A stretch of 6,875 bases of DNA from NCBI GenBank assembly GCA_009926905.1, contig RFNX01000279.1, forward strand, positions 1 through 6,875. The letters are read 5' to 3'. The notes under the pieces were generated by a model. The model was not told where the DNA came from. It made no database searches and saw nothing but the letters and a program-made list of their open reading frames with translations. The stretch comes from Flavobacteriales bacterium (lineage in GTDB: Bacteria > Bacteroidota > Bacteroidia > Flavobacteriales_D > Crocinitomicaceae). The number at the start of each line of letters is the position of its first letter. Within the stretch, counting starts at the first letter, position 1. Made by a program: the position numbers and the translations under genes. This document shows positions 1 through 6,495 of this stretch, in pieces.

Positions 1-222
1 AATGGTAATTGGTAAGCTAACTGATCCATAAGTTGATTGTGTAAATGTACCTGAACCACTGCCACCTGTGCTCAGCGTATAAGAATAATTTACAGGAGAA
101 GCTGTTGTTAATGCTTCAAATTTAACATCAGAAGAACCATTTGGATATGTCCATTTGGTAATGAAATCCTGACCAAAGCTTAAATTAGTCAGCAGTAAAA
201 ACAAGCATAATAATTTTTTCAT
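1..222 (-). CDS. N-terminal part of a secreted surface protein, possibly BspA-like (3' end outside window)
   Basis: The first 74 codons are visible, running off the left edge in frame. The ATG at 222 is followed by a clear Sec signal peptide: MKKLL, then the hydrophobic stretch CLFLLLTNLSFG, with likely cleavage just before or after Q18. The mature protein begins QDFITKWTYPNGSSDV and continues with Ser/Thr/Gly-rich beta-type sequence. An opening of the form 'F-(I/V)-T-x-W' shortly after cleavage is common in flavobacterial BspA-family (DUF285) leucine-rich surface proteins, but no leucine-rich repeat lies inside the window, so the family is only suggested. The start is supported by the signal peptide and by a promoter-like module 25 bases upstream. 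There is no Shine-Dalgarno sequence, and the leader is A/T-rich. The gene is probably monocistronic, because a terminator at 417-452 separates it from the giant gene upstream. Any T9SS sorting domain would lie outside the window. Confidence 0.8.
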   Translation of the reverse strand, partial: MKKLLCLFLLLTNLSFGQDFITKWTYPNGSSDVKFEALTTASPVNYSYTLSTGGSGSGTFTQSTYGSVSLPITI

Positions 223-246
223 AATGATTTTTTTTATTTAAGACAA

Positions 247-280
247 CAAAGTAAGGGTTAACCCTTTATAATTCCTAATA
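247..280 (-). promoter_or_regulatory. Bacteroidota-type promoter of the gene starting at 222
   Basis: Reading the minus strand, TTACTTTG (254-247) fits the Bacteroidota -7 consensus TAnnTTTG in seven of eight positions. It is preceded by a 20-base spacer and TATTAG (280-275) where the -33 element would be. The 14-base palindrome AAGGGTTAACCCTT (253-266) lies in the spacer and overlaps the -7 box. The same arrangement occurs before the giant gene at 6415-6447, at almost the same distance from the start codon, which is the best support for this call. The predicted leader is about 18-20 bases long. Confidence 0.55.
253..266. promoter_or_regulatory. Perfect 14-base palindrome in the promoter, candidate operator
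   Basis: AAGGGTTAACCCTT is a perfect palindrome. The arms AAGGG and CCCTT recur with a four-base AAAA centre at 6421-6434, in the same place relative to the -7 box and the start codon of another secreted-protein gene. It could be a binding site for a dimeric regulator within the promoter spacer. A shared promoter architecture with no dedicated regulator is the alternative. Confidence 0.45.
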
Positions 281-347
281 GCTGTTAAAAAAAATTAATA
301 ATTGCAGTTTTTTGTTTTTAAATATTTAAACGTTGCGGAAAAAACTA

Positions 348-410
348 ACCATTAAGGAATTAAGAAAATTAAGAAGAAATACCCTTAATGCTCCTTAACT
401 TCTTAATGGT
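348..410. repeat. Imperfect inverted repeat built from TTAAG units
   Basis: ACCATTAAG (348-356) pairs exactly with CTTAATGGT (402-410). Pairing continues imperfectly inward, giving arms of about 20 bases around a loop of about 23. The left half contains three direct TTAAG units spaced 8-9 bases apart. On the minus strand the structure is followed by a T-rich run, so it may act as a back-up terminator behind the hairpin at 417-452. AT-rich TTAAG repeats of this kind occur between genes in Bacteroidota. A related TTAAG cluster lies at 6586-6606, next to the other terminator. Confidence 0.55.
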
Positions 411-416
411 AAAAAA

Positions 417-452
417 AACAAAAAAGCGCCAAGTTTCCTCGACGCTTTTTTT
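417..452 (-). terminator. Rho-independent terminator of the giant surface-protein gene
   Basis: On the minus strand the arm AAAAAGCGTCGAG (450-438) and the arm CTTGGCGCTTTTT (433-421) enclose a GAAA tetraloop. The stem has 13 pairs, including two G-U wobbles, followed by a T-rich tract. The wobbles pair only in the minus-strand RNA (they would be C-A and A-C mismatches in plus-strand RNA), which assigns the element to the minus-strand transcript. It starts about 18 bases after the TAA at 471. A copy with one mismatch in 33 bases follows the stop codon of the gene at 6680. Confidence 0.85.
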
Positions 453-470
453 GCTATCTATGTTAGCTAT

Positions 471-3400
471 TTAGTTTTTCATTATAGGTTTATTAATACT
501 TGTCTTATCTGTTGAGATTTGAAGCAAGTACATTCCACTATTTAGGTAATCTAAATTAATTTCTGATTCTAAAGATTGAGGCGTTAGGGTATAAATCACT
601 TTGCCATTCATGTCCATCAATACAATTTTTGTCAATTTTTCTGTGGAATGAATATTAACTTTTTCGCTTGTTGGGTTAGGGTAAAGTGTTACTTCCCAGT
701 TTGAAATTAAACCATTTTCCGAATCCGCATTCAACAGATTCTGTGATTCATTTGCTTCTTCTTGTTGTTTAATAGCTTCTTGCGCTTCAACATCCGTACT
801 TTCAAAAATTCCAACTTGAGATGTACCAAGGGTTACTAAGCAAGACGCACCGTAAGGTCCATAAGTAACACCATCAGAATATAGTGTAGCAACTTCAACA
901 GAATAAGTAGTATTTATTGTTGCACCGCTTACTTCATTAAATGTAAAGGAAGGTGTGGTTTTGTCAACAATAACTGGAGTTGTCAAGTTTGAGCCTGAAA
1001 TTCTAAATCGATAACCATTTATACCTGAGACTGATGTTGCCTTAATTTCAGTTGTAAATGAAGCACCTGTCATTCCACAATTAGATGATATTAACTGAGT
1101 TGTAGCATCAACAGCATTGTAGCTACAACCAGCATTAAATGGCCCAAATGAACTTCCATCTTGGTAGCGTACCGCCACTTGAACGAAGTATGTTTGCCCA
1201 TTAATTACTCCTGGAATTTCATTCAATCTAAATCCTGTTGTAGATTTAACTAACTCTACTGGTACAGTCAAATTACCACCTGAAACCTTGACTTTATAAC
1301 CTGTTGACCAAAGTACAGTTTGTATTGTCAAATTTGAATTTAATGATATCGAACTTCCACAAGCATTTGTTAAATACGTTGATTTATCCCTGTATTTTAT
1401 TGTAACATCACATCCATAACCGTTAGTCTCAAAACTTGTTGAGTTCGTTTTAACTGCAACTTGAACTTGGTAATTACTTCCAAAAACAGCCCCATTTAAA
1501 TCTATAAAACGAAAACAACGATTTGTTGTTGTAATTATTTGTTGACCACCGCTTAATCCCGGTCCAACAATCTTAAAGCGATATCCTGTAGCACCAGTCA
1601 CATTATCTGCAAATATTTGTGTGTAAGTGTCAGGATTATTGATAACATAAGTATTAGCAATTTTTGTTCTGTTGCTCATTCTAACATTTTTTGTTAAAGT
1701 GTATTGGCTTCCACATATATTTGTGACAACTAAAGACACCGAACCTGAACCACAGTTGTCTGTACCAAAACTTACTGTGACAGAATTACTTGTTAAACTT
1801 CCCCCAACTACTGTCATCCAGCTTGGTAATGTCCAACTGTAGGCTGTTCCTGAACCAGATGGTACAGAATAAGTAGCTGTTGTAAGTCCATTAATTAGTT
1901 CAGGGCCTAAAAGTGTAGCACGAGAAACTGCAACACTTAGGTTGCGTACAGCACTTGTACCACATGAAGAAACTGCAACGACTGAAAGATTTCCTTGCGC
2001 AAAAACACTGGTGTTGAAGCTAACTGTTACCTGATTTGTACCTTGTCCACTTATTAAACTTGCACCATTAGGCATTGTCCAATTGAATGTCACACCAGGA
2101 GTTGAAGCGGAAGGAACACTATATGTAAATGTATTGCTACTTGTTGTTTGCTGTATGCCGCCACTTGTGTTTACGATATTGTTTGTGGCACCACAAATGA
2201 GTGTTGTACCTGAAATCATTCCTGGTCTACTTGGAGCTGCACTGATTCCGAATGTTTTATAAGCACTCCATCCACAATCTGTTAGGGTTCGAACTTTTAA
2301 AGTCCCGCTTGTAAAACCACTGGATGCCTGTATTGAAATTGAAGCTGTGTTTGATCCACTTTGAATGCTTAACCCACTAGGTAAAACCCAGTCATACGCT
2401 AAATATGCTCCAGAAGAAGTAATGGAATAAGTCCCGGTTGCATTTGGGCACAACTGAGCACTTCCTGAAATAGCACTTGGTAGTGGAGACATTAAAAGAA
2501 TTTTACTGCGCTTTGGACTTTGTCCACAAGTGTTCGTTGCTTGTACAAATAATGTTCCACCATTATAACCTCCAGTAACTTCAACTGTAATAGAAGTTGT
2601 TCCTTGACCACTAACAATGTTCACTCCAACCGGAACTTCCCAGTTATATCCCGTTGCACCACTTACTGTAGAAACCGAATAACTTGCTGTTGAACCAATA
2701 CAAAGAGAATTTTGTCCAATAATTGCGGAAGGAGTAGCCAAAATACTTAAAGAACGATTTGTTGACAAACTTGCTGTTGATGTGGAGCGAACTACACTAA
2801 TTGTTCCTGAAACAAATAATGAAGTAACTAACACCTGAACACTTGAGTTATTACTTGCTGAAATATCCACATATTGAATGCCACTTGGTAAAGTCCAAAC
2901 ATACTGTGCTCCTGGTAAGGAAGCAACACTGTAAGTAAACACTTGTCCTTGACAAACAACTATCGAACCTGTTATAGAAATTGAACCCGAAGATGCTACA
3001 CTCGCACTTACGTTTAAAACTTTCGTTGCTGACTGTGAACAACTGTTCATTGCGTAAACTGTAACTTGACCCCCACTAAAACTTGGAGCAATATTTACTG
3101 TAATTGAATTTCCAGTGGAAGACGCAATAGACATTCCTGCAGGAAGTCCCCAATTGTATGAAGTAGCGCCAGGTACAGCAGCAACTGAATATGTAGTTGT
3201 GGTTAATCCCCCAAGGTTGGTTAAACCGCTTATATTACCAATTGAAGTAATGATTGGAATTACTGTAACTATTCTTGAATCACTAGCATTACCACAGGAA
3301 CCTGCACTCACAGCTGTTACAGTGTATGTTATAGTTGAGTTTGGATTAACGGTAATACTTTGTGTTGTTGCTCCATTTGACCAAAGATAGCTTTGAGATG

Positions 3401-3998
3401 CGGTGGCATTCAAAACAACTGATGCGCCTCCACAAATTGTTCCGTCATCGTTAGTGCCAGCACTACTTTCTGTTAAGTCAATTGATACCGATGAAGAGCT
3501 ACTAAGTACTGTAACTGTGCGGCTTGTATTCGCGGTACATCCATTTGCATTTGAAACTGTCACCGAATAGCTTGTAGTTGACGACGGGCTTGGCGAAATT
3601 GATGCTGTTGTAGCACTCGTTGACCAAACGTAAGACGTTCCCCCAGATGCCGTTAGAGTTACGTTTGATCCATTACAAATTATTCCATCATTATTTGTGG
3701 TACCTGAAGTTTCAGTTACTGAAATACTTGGAGTTGGTAAAGCTGTAACAGTTAAATTTTGGTTTGCTGTTGCTGTACAGCCATTTGCATTGGTTACAGT
3801 TACCGTATAAGTTGTTGTTGCACTTGGACTTGGTGTAATAGAAGCAGTTGTTGCACCAGTTGACCAAGCGTAAGAAGTTCCTCCAGTTGCAGTCAAAGTT
3901 GCACTTGTACCAGAACAAATTGTTCCATCATTGTTCGTTGTTCCACTAGTTTCAGAAACTGAAATCGAGGCAGTTGGTGAAGTAACAACGGTTAGGTT
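471..3998 (-). CDS. C-terminal fragment: Ig/PKD-like repeats, PKD-like and Fn3-like domains, T9SS sorting domain
   Basis: This is the 3' part of the split gene, read from the frameshift at 3997-3999 to the TAA at 471-473 (1175 codons). A TTG at 3896 is the only early start a gene finder could choose, and the first ATG is at 3134, deep inside a PKD-like domain, so it does not look like an independent gene. Three further Ig/PKD-like repeats (motifs ETSGTTNNDG-x-IC and Y-x-WS-T/N-x-ATT) are followed by six PKD-like domains (pattern TYSV...PGA-x-Y-x-W-x-(L/V)P-x-G, each ending in a Cys-Gly-type strand). Next come three Fn3-like repeats (GYRFKI, GYKVKV and GYRFRI, later YFVQVAV), an acidic Gln/Glu-rich linker and the sorting domain with WEVTLYPNPTSEKVNI and GMYLLQIS. 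Without the upstream half there is no signal peptide, so any product would stay in the cytoplasm. Confidence 0.8.
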   Translation of the reverse strand, partial: NLTVVTSPTASISVSETSGTTNNDGTICSGTSATLTATGGTSYAWSTGATTASITPSPSATTTYTVTVTNANGCTATANQNLTVTALPTPSISVTETSGTTNNDGIICNGSNVTLTASGGTSYVWSTSATTASISPSPSSTTSYSVTVSNANGCTANTSRTVTVLSSSSSVSIDLTESSAGTNDDGTICGGASVVLNATASQSYLWSNGATTQSITVNPNSTITYTVTAVSAGSCGNASDSRIVTVIPIITSIGNISGLTNLGGLTTTTYSVAAVPGATSYNWGLPAGMSIASSTGNSITVNIAPSFSGGQVTVYAMNSCSQSATKVLNVSASVASSGSISITGSIVVCQGQVFTYSVASLPGAQYVWTLPSGIQYVDISASNNSSVQVLVTSLFVSGTISVVRSTSTASLSTNRSLSILATPSAIIGQNSLCIGSTASYSVSTVSGATGYNWEVPVGVNIVSGQGTTSITVEVTGGYNGGTLFVQATNTCGQSPKRSKILLMSPLPSAISGSAQLCPNATGTYSITSSGAYLAYDWVLPSGLSIQSGSNTASISIQASSGFTSGTLKVRTLTDCGWSAYKTFGISAAPSRPGMISGTTLICGATNNIVNTSGGIQQTTSSNTFTYSVPSASTPGVTFNWTMPNGASLISGQGTNQVTVSFNTSVFAQGNLSVVAVSSCGTSAVRNLSVAVSRATLLGPELINGLTTATYSVPSGSGTAYSWTLPSWMTVVGGSLTSNSVTVSFGTDNCGSGSVSLVVTNICGSQYTLTKNVRMSNRTKIANTYVINNPDTYTQIFADNVTGATGYRFKIVGPGLSGGQQIITTTNRCFRFIDLNGAVFGSNYQVQVAVKTNSTSFETNGYGCDVTIKYRDKSTYLTNACGSSISLNSNLTIQTVLWSTGYKVKVSGGNLTVPVELVKSTTGFRLNEIPGVINGQTYFVQVAVRYQDGSSFGPFNAGCSYNAVDATTQLISSNCGMTGASFTTEIKATSVSGINGYRFRISGSNLTTPVIVDKTTPSFTFNEVSGATINTTYSVEVATLYSDGVTYGPYGASCLVTLGTSQVGIFESTDVEAQEAIKQQEEANESQNLLNADSENGLISNWEVTLYPNPTSEKVNIHSTEKLTKIVLMDMNGKVIYTLTPQSLESEINLDYLNSGMYLLQISTDKTSINKPIMKN
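474..692 (-). other. T9SS type A C-terminal sorting domain of the giant protein
   Basis: Residues 1901-1973 carry the hallmark LYPNPTSEKVNI, then the strand IVLMDMNGKVIY, the block LDYLNSGMYLLQIS and a basic end (KPIMKN). This domain directs proteins across the outer membrane through the T9SS, after which it is normally removed and the protein anchored or released. It is preceded by an acidic Glu/Gln-rich linker (residues 1859-1900) that sets it apart from the folded repeats. In the present frame it is cut off from the signal peptide by the deletion near 3998. Confidence 0.9.
819..1679 (-). other. Three Fn3-like repeats near the C-terminus of the giant protein
   Basis: Residues 1572-1858 hold three similar blocks of about 90-95 residues. 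Shared landmarks are a Cys-containing lead (NACGSS, SSNCGMT), a G-Y-(R/K)-(F/V)-(K/R) strand after 'TG' or 'NG', a G-x-x-L-(T/S) turn, a strand ending F-(R)-(L/F), then Y-x-VQVA or YSVEVA, and a final Gly-x-x-Cys (GYGCDV, AGCSYN, ASCLVT). The layout resembles fibronectin type III folds. The paired Cys positions suggest a disulfide in each block, which suits an exported protein. The binding role, if any, is unknown. Confidence 0.6.
1680..3257 (-). other. Six PKD-like domains within the giant protein
   Basis: Residues 1046-1571 contain six consecutive domains of about 80-100 residues following one plan: a short Ser/Gly lead, often a Cys (VVCQGQ, SLCIGS, QLCPNA, LICGAT), TYSV or a variant, PGA-x-Y-x-W-x-(L/V/M)P-x-(G/W), a strand of the type SITV, and a last strand with Cys-Gly (NTCGQS, TDCGWS, SSCGTS, NICGSQ). 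This fits the PKD-like domains that Pfam groups as PKD_6, a family assignment made from memory of the pattern. They probably form a rigid stalk. Sequence between copies is well diverged, so this array is older than the propeller array. Confidence 0.7.
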
Positions 3999-4225
3999 TG
4001 AGTTGCTGTTGCTGTACAGCCATCTCCACTTGTCGCAGTTACCGTATATGTTGTTGTTGAGGAAGGAGATATATTTATAGTAGAAGTTGTTGCACTAGTT
4101 GACCAAAGATAAGTAGAACCACCATTTGCAGTTAAACTGGTGCTTGCACTGCCGCAAATTGTACCATCATTGTTGGTTGTTCCTGAAGTTTCAACCACAG
4201 AAATAGTGGGAGTTGGAGGTGTACA
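3258..4225 (-). repeat. Four tandem Ig/PKD-like repeats of about 80 residues (240-base unit)
   Basis: Residues 723-1045 of the intact frame hold four copies. Each starts with a Pro-rich or Ser-rich joint, then (V/L)(T/S/V)E(T/S)S...N(N/D)DG-x-IC-x-G, a beta strand ending in Y-x-WS, then ATT-x-(S/T)I, TTYTVT and finally G-C-T-A-T/N. The first three are close copies, the fourth (3258-3500) is diverged. Copies are 240 bases apart (for example TTCCATCA at 3683 and 3923), except across the frameshift, where the spacing is 239. Similar domains fill flavobacterial surface proteins between the functional head and the sorting domain. The frameshift sits at the junction of copies 1 and 2. Confidence 0.8.
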
Positions 4226-6391
4226 AGTTATAACAGTTAATACTCCTACCGTTGAAGTAACTGAACAAGAACCACTCGAAACTATTACTCTAAATTGTTT
4301 ATTGTTATCACCACTTTGAACGTTGTTAAAAGTATAAGTACTATTTGTCTCTCCTGAAAGATCTGCCCAAGTAGAACCAGCATTTGTACTCACTTGCCAT
4401 TGATATGTTAAATTATCTCCCGTTGCTACAGTTGTAAAGGTTGCATTCGTTCCGTTTGATGCTGATTGAGATGATGGTTGGGTGGTGATAACTGGGTTAG
4501 TACAAGAAATTCCTTGAGAAATCATTACTCTATTAGTTATACCAGAGGCAGCAACAGCTACGAATTTATTTCCCCCATAGGCAACTGATAGCCAAGAATT
4601 ATCAGCAGCAGAAGTTCTACTTGTCCAAGTAATACCATCTGGGCTTGTCATCACACGATTTCCAGTTCCAGATTGTGAAACAGCCACGAATAAACCATTT
4701 CCATAAGTTATAGAAAACCATTGATTATTAGCAGCTGAAGTTCTACTTGTCCAAGTAATCCCATCTGGACTTGTCATAACGCGATTTCCTGATCCAGATC
4801 CTGAAACAGCCACAAACAATCCATTTCCATAAGTCACTGAATTCCAATCATTATCCGCCGCAGCATTTCTACTTGTCCATGTAATTCCATCAGGGCTTGT
4901 CATTACTCTATTTCCGGTTCCAGTTTGTGAAACAGCCACAAACAAACCATCTCCAAAGGTAATAGAGCGCCAAAAATTATTAGCAGCAGAAGTTCTACTT
5001 GTCCATGTAATTCCATCAGGGCTTGTCATTACTCTATTTCCGGTTCCACTTATCGAAACAGCAACGAATAAACCATTGCCATAAGTCACTGAAGTCCAAG
5101 CATTATCCGCCGCAGCATTTCTACTTGTCCATGTAATTCCATCAGGGCTTGTCATCACACGATTTCCTGTTCCATTTTGTGAAACAGCCACGAACAAACC
5201 ATTCCCATAAGTGACAGAGTTCCATTGATTATCAGCAGCAGAAGTTCTATTTGTCCAAGTAATTCCATTCGGGCTAGTCATAACGAGATTTCCTTCTGCA
5301 TATCCACCATAGGTTGCGACAGCTACGAACAAACCATTACCGTAAGTCACAGAGCGCCAAGAAATATCGGCTGGATAAGTTCTACTTGTCCAGGTTATAC
5401 CATCTGAGCTGGTCATTACTCGATTTCCTAATCCATTTACATCATCTGAAACAGCTACAAACAAACCATTTCCATAAGTCACAGATTGCCATCTGATATT
5501 AACCGCTGCTGTTACACTTGTCCAATTAATTCCATCAGGGCTAGTCATCACACGATTTCCACCAGAAAATGATAAAGCCACAAACAAACCATTTCCATAC
5601 GTCAAAGAGGACCAGTCATTATTAGTCGCAGCATTTCTACTTGTCCATGTAATTCCATCAGGGCTTGTCATTACATAATTCCCAGTTCCTGAAGATGCAA
5701 CTGCAACAAAAAGCCCATTGCCATAAGTCACTGAACTCCAAACATTATTAGCCGCAGAAGTTCTACTTGTCCATGTAATTCCATCAGGGCTTGTCATTAC
5801 TCTGTTTCCAGTTCCAGATTGTGAAACAGCTACAAACAAACCATTGCCATAAGTCACTGAAGTCCAATCATTATCCGCCGCAGAAGTTCTACTTGTCCAT
5901 GTAATTCCATCAGGGCTTGTCATTACTCTATTTCCAGTTCCACTTATTGAAACAGCAACGAATAAACCATTTCCATAAGTCACGGAAATCCAAGTATTAT
6001 CCGCCGCTGAAGCTCTACTTGTCCAATTAATTCCATCAGGGCTAGTCATCACCCGATTTCCAGTTCCCGAACTTGAAACAGCCACGAATAAACCATTTCC
6101 ATAGGTAATTGAGCGCCAACTATTATCAACAGGGGTTAAACTTCTTACCCATGTAATGCCATCCGTGGAGGTCATCACACGAGAACCGATACCTGAAGTA
6201 GCCAAAGCCACATACCTACCATTTCCATAAGTAACAGAACCCCAATTCAAATCATTGGAGTAATTGACAATTTCCCAGTTTTCACCAGCTACTTGCGCTT
6301 TTGCATTTGGAGATAAAAATAAGAAAAAACCAAAAAGCAAGAAAATGCTTGTTTGAATTTTTAAGTTGAGGTAGGTTTTTAATGGTTGCAT
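3992..6391 (-). CDS. N-terminal fragment: signal peptide, 14-unit propeller array, Ig-like domain
   Basis: This 799-residue frame is the 5' part of the split gene. The ATG at 6391 is preferred over the in-frame TTG at 6445 because it directly precedes a normal signal peptide (charged start MQPLKTYLNLK, hydrophobic core SIFLLFGFFLFL, AKA-Q cleavage after residue 32). The upstream extension would also run into the promoter. Residues 49-629 hold 14 units of about 42 residues, with the core W-x-S-(V/I)-T-Y-G-N-G-L-F-V-A-V and the Asp-box-like turn TSPDGITW, as in WD40/YVTN/BNR-type beta propellers. Residues 630-720 form an Ig-like domain (ITTQPSSQSASNGTNATF, LTYQWQVSTNAGSTW). One Ig/PKD-like repeat follows before the frame ends abruptly at the TAA at 3992. 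As it stands the product would enter the periplasm but has no T9SS sorting domain, so it should not reach the cell surface by that route. No catalytic motif was recognised. Confidence 0.85.
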   Translation of the reverse strand: MQPLKTYLNLKIQTSIFLLFGFFLFLSPNAKAQVAGENWEIVNYSNDLNWGSVTYGNGRYVALATSGIGSRVMTSTDGITWVRSLTPVDNSWRSITYGNGLFVAVSSSGTGNRVMTSPDGINWTSRASAADNTWISVTYGNGLFVAVSISGTGNRVMTSPDGITWTSRTSAADNDWTSVTYGNGLFVAVSQSGTGNRVMTSPDGITWTSRTSAANNVWSSVTYGNGLFVAVASSGTGNYVMTSPDGITWTSRNAATNNDWSSLTYGNGLFVALSFSGGNRVMTSPDGINWTSVTAAVNIRWQSVTYGNGLFVAVSDDVNGLGNRVMTSSDGITWTSRTYPADISWRSVTYGNGLFVAVATYGGYAEGNLVMTSPNGITWTNRTSAADNQWNSVTYGNGLFVAVSQNGTGNRVMTSPDGITWTSRNAAADNAWTSVTYGNGLFVAVSISGTGNRVMTSPDGITWTSRTSAANNFWRSITFGDGLFVAVSQTGTGNRVMTSPDGITWTSRNAAADNDWNSVTYGNGLFVAVSGSGSGNRVMTSPDGITWTSRTSAANNQWFSITYGNGLFVAVSQSGTGNRVMTSPDGITWTSRTSAADNSWLSVAYGGNKFVAVAASGITNRVMISQGISCTNPVITTQPSSQSASNGTNATFTTVATGDNLTYQWQVSTNAGSTWADLSGETNSTYTFNNVQSGDNNKQFRVIVSSGSCSVTSTVGVLTVITCTPPTPTISVVETSGTTNNDGTICGSASTSLTANGGSTYLWSTSATTSTINISPSSTTTYTVTATSGDGCTATATQT
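4505..6247 (-). repeat. Fourteen tandem propeller-type repeats (126-base unit)
   Basis: Residues 49-629 divide into 14 consecutive units. Ten of them (2-5 and 9-13, plus the more diverged unit 1) are exactly 42 residues, or 126 bases. Units 6, 7 and 8 are 41, 44 and 45 residues, and unit 14 keeps only its first 31. Each full unit has a Trp near its start, the YGNGLFVAV strand, a Gly-rich turn, N-R-V-M and the Asp-box-like (S)PDGITW, which is degenerate in unit 8 (PNG) and lost in unit 14. Blade size and motif fit beta propellers, and 14 is twice seven. DNA copies are very similar: 56 identical bases at 4867-4922 and 4993-5048 (lag 126), and 55 at 4849-4903 and 5101-5155 (lag 252). Confidence 0.9.
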
Positions 6392-6414
6392 ACTACAATT
6401 TTTTAAAAGCGCAA

Positions 6415-6447
6415 CAAAGAAAGGGAAAACCCTTGAATTTTTCAATA
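6415..6447 (-). promoter_or_regulatory. Bacteroidota-type promoter of the giant gene, with inverted repeat
   Basis: On the minus strand TATTG (6447-6443) and TTTCTTTG (6422-6415) are separated by exactly 20 bases, matching the Bacteroidota -33/-7 arrangement (TTTG-N19-21-TAnnTTTG) with mismatches. The inverted repeat AAGGG-AAAA-CCCTT (6421-6434) lies in the spacer and touches the -7 box. Over 23 bases (6412-6434 against 244-266) it differs from the promoter at 247-280 in three positions only. The ATG at 6391 lies 20 bases after the shared block, against 21 in the other gene. There is no Shine-Dalgarno sequence in the leader. Confidence 0.6.
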
Positions 6448-6495
6448 GAATGTTACGAAATGCAGTTATTTGTTCTGAACTGCAGAAAAGGCATT

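Larger units (their letters stand above)
471..6391 (-). pseudogene. Giant modular T9SS surface protein gene interrupted by a one-base frameshift
   Basis: The two long reading frames at 3992-6391 and 471-3998 are halves of one gene. The first ends ...GCTATATQT then TAA at 3992-3994. In the next frame the sequence continues NLTVVTSP, exactly as the sister repeats read (GCTATANQNLTV). Adding one T to the TTT run at 3997-3999 (one A on the coding strand, CAAACC to CAAAACC) restores a single frame of 1973 residues. The tandem repeats here are spaced 239 bases apart instead of 240. The second half has no ATG for its first 288 codons after the break, no promoter and no signal peptide. Intact order: signal peptide 1-32, 14 propeller units 49-629, Ig-like 630-720, four Ig/PKD-like repeats 723-1045, six PKD-like domains 1046-1571, three Fn3-like repeats 1572-1858, acidic linker 1859-1900, T9SS type A domain 1901-1973. 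The likely role is a large adhesin-like surface protein; its ligand is unknown. A sequencing or assembly error is as plausible as a real mutation. Confidence 0.8.

Noticed and set aside
2851..3042. Small open frames on either strand inside the giant gene, including 3115-3390 (+), 3712-3918 (-), 5225-5407 (+) and 5314-5496 (+)
   Set aside because: They lie within strongly conserved domain repeats of the giant gene in other frames, have no signal or family resemblance, and several simply recur because the DNA is repetitive.
471..3896. An independent gene starting at the TTG at 3896
   Set aside because: The TTG encodes the Leu of the repeat motif TLTATGGTSY and lies mid-domain. There is no promoter, leader or signal peptide, yet the product ends in an export-dependent sorting domain.
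3992..4004. Programmed -1 ribosomal frameshift joining the two frames
   Set aside because: The direction (-1) would be right, but the site ACTCAAACCTAA is not a slippery X-XXY-YYZ heptamer, and no obvious stem-loop or pseudoknot follows within the next bases. A one-base deletion within a repeat explains the data more simply.
4505..6247. CRISPR-like array, because of regular repeats
   Set aside because: The 126-base units form one open coding frame with conserved residues throughout. There are no short identical repeats separated by unique spacers.
4505..6247. Sialidase function, because of the Asp-box-like motifs
   Set aside because: Asp boxes are structural turns found in many propellers. 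The arginine triad and other catalytic residues of sialidases are not recognisable in these uniform repeats.
6392..6445. Start of the giant protein at the TTG at 6445
   Set aside because: It overlaps the predicted promoter and would put 18 extra residues before a normal signal peptide that begins at the ATG at 6391.
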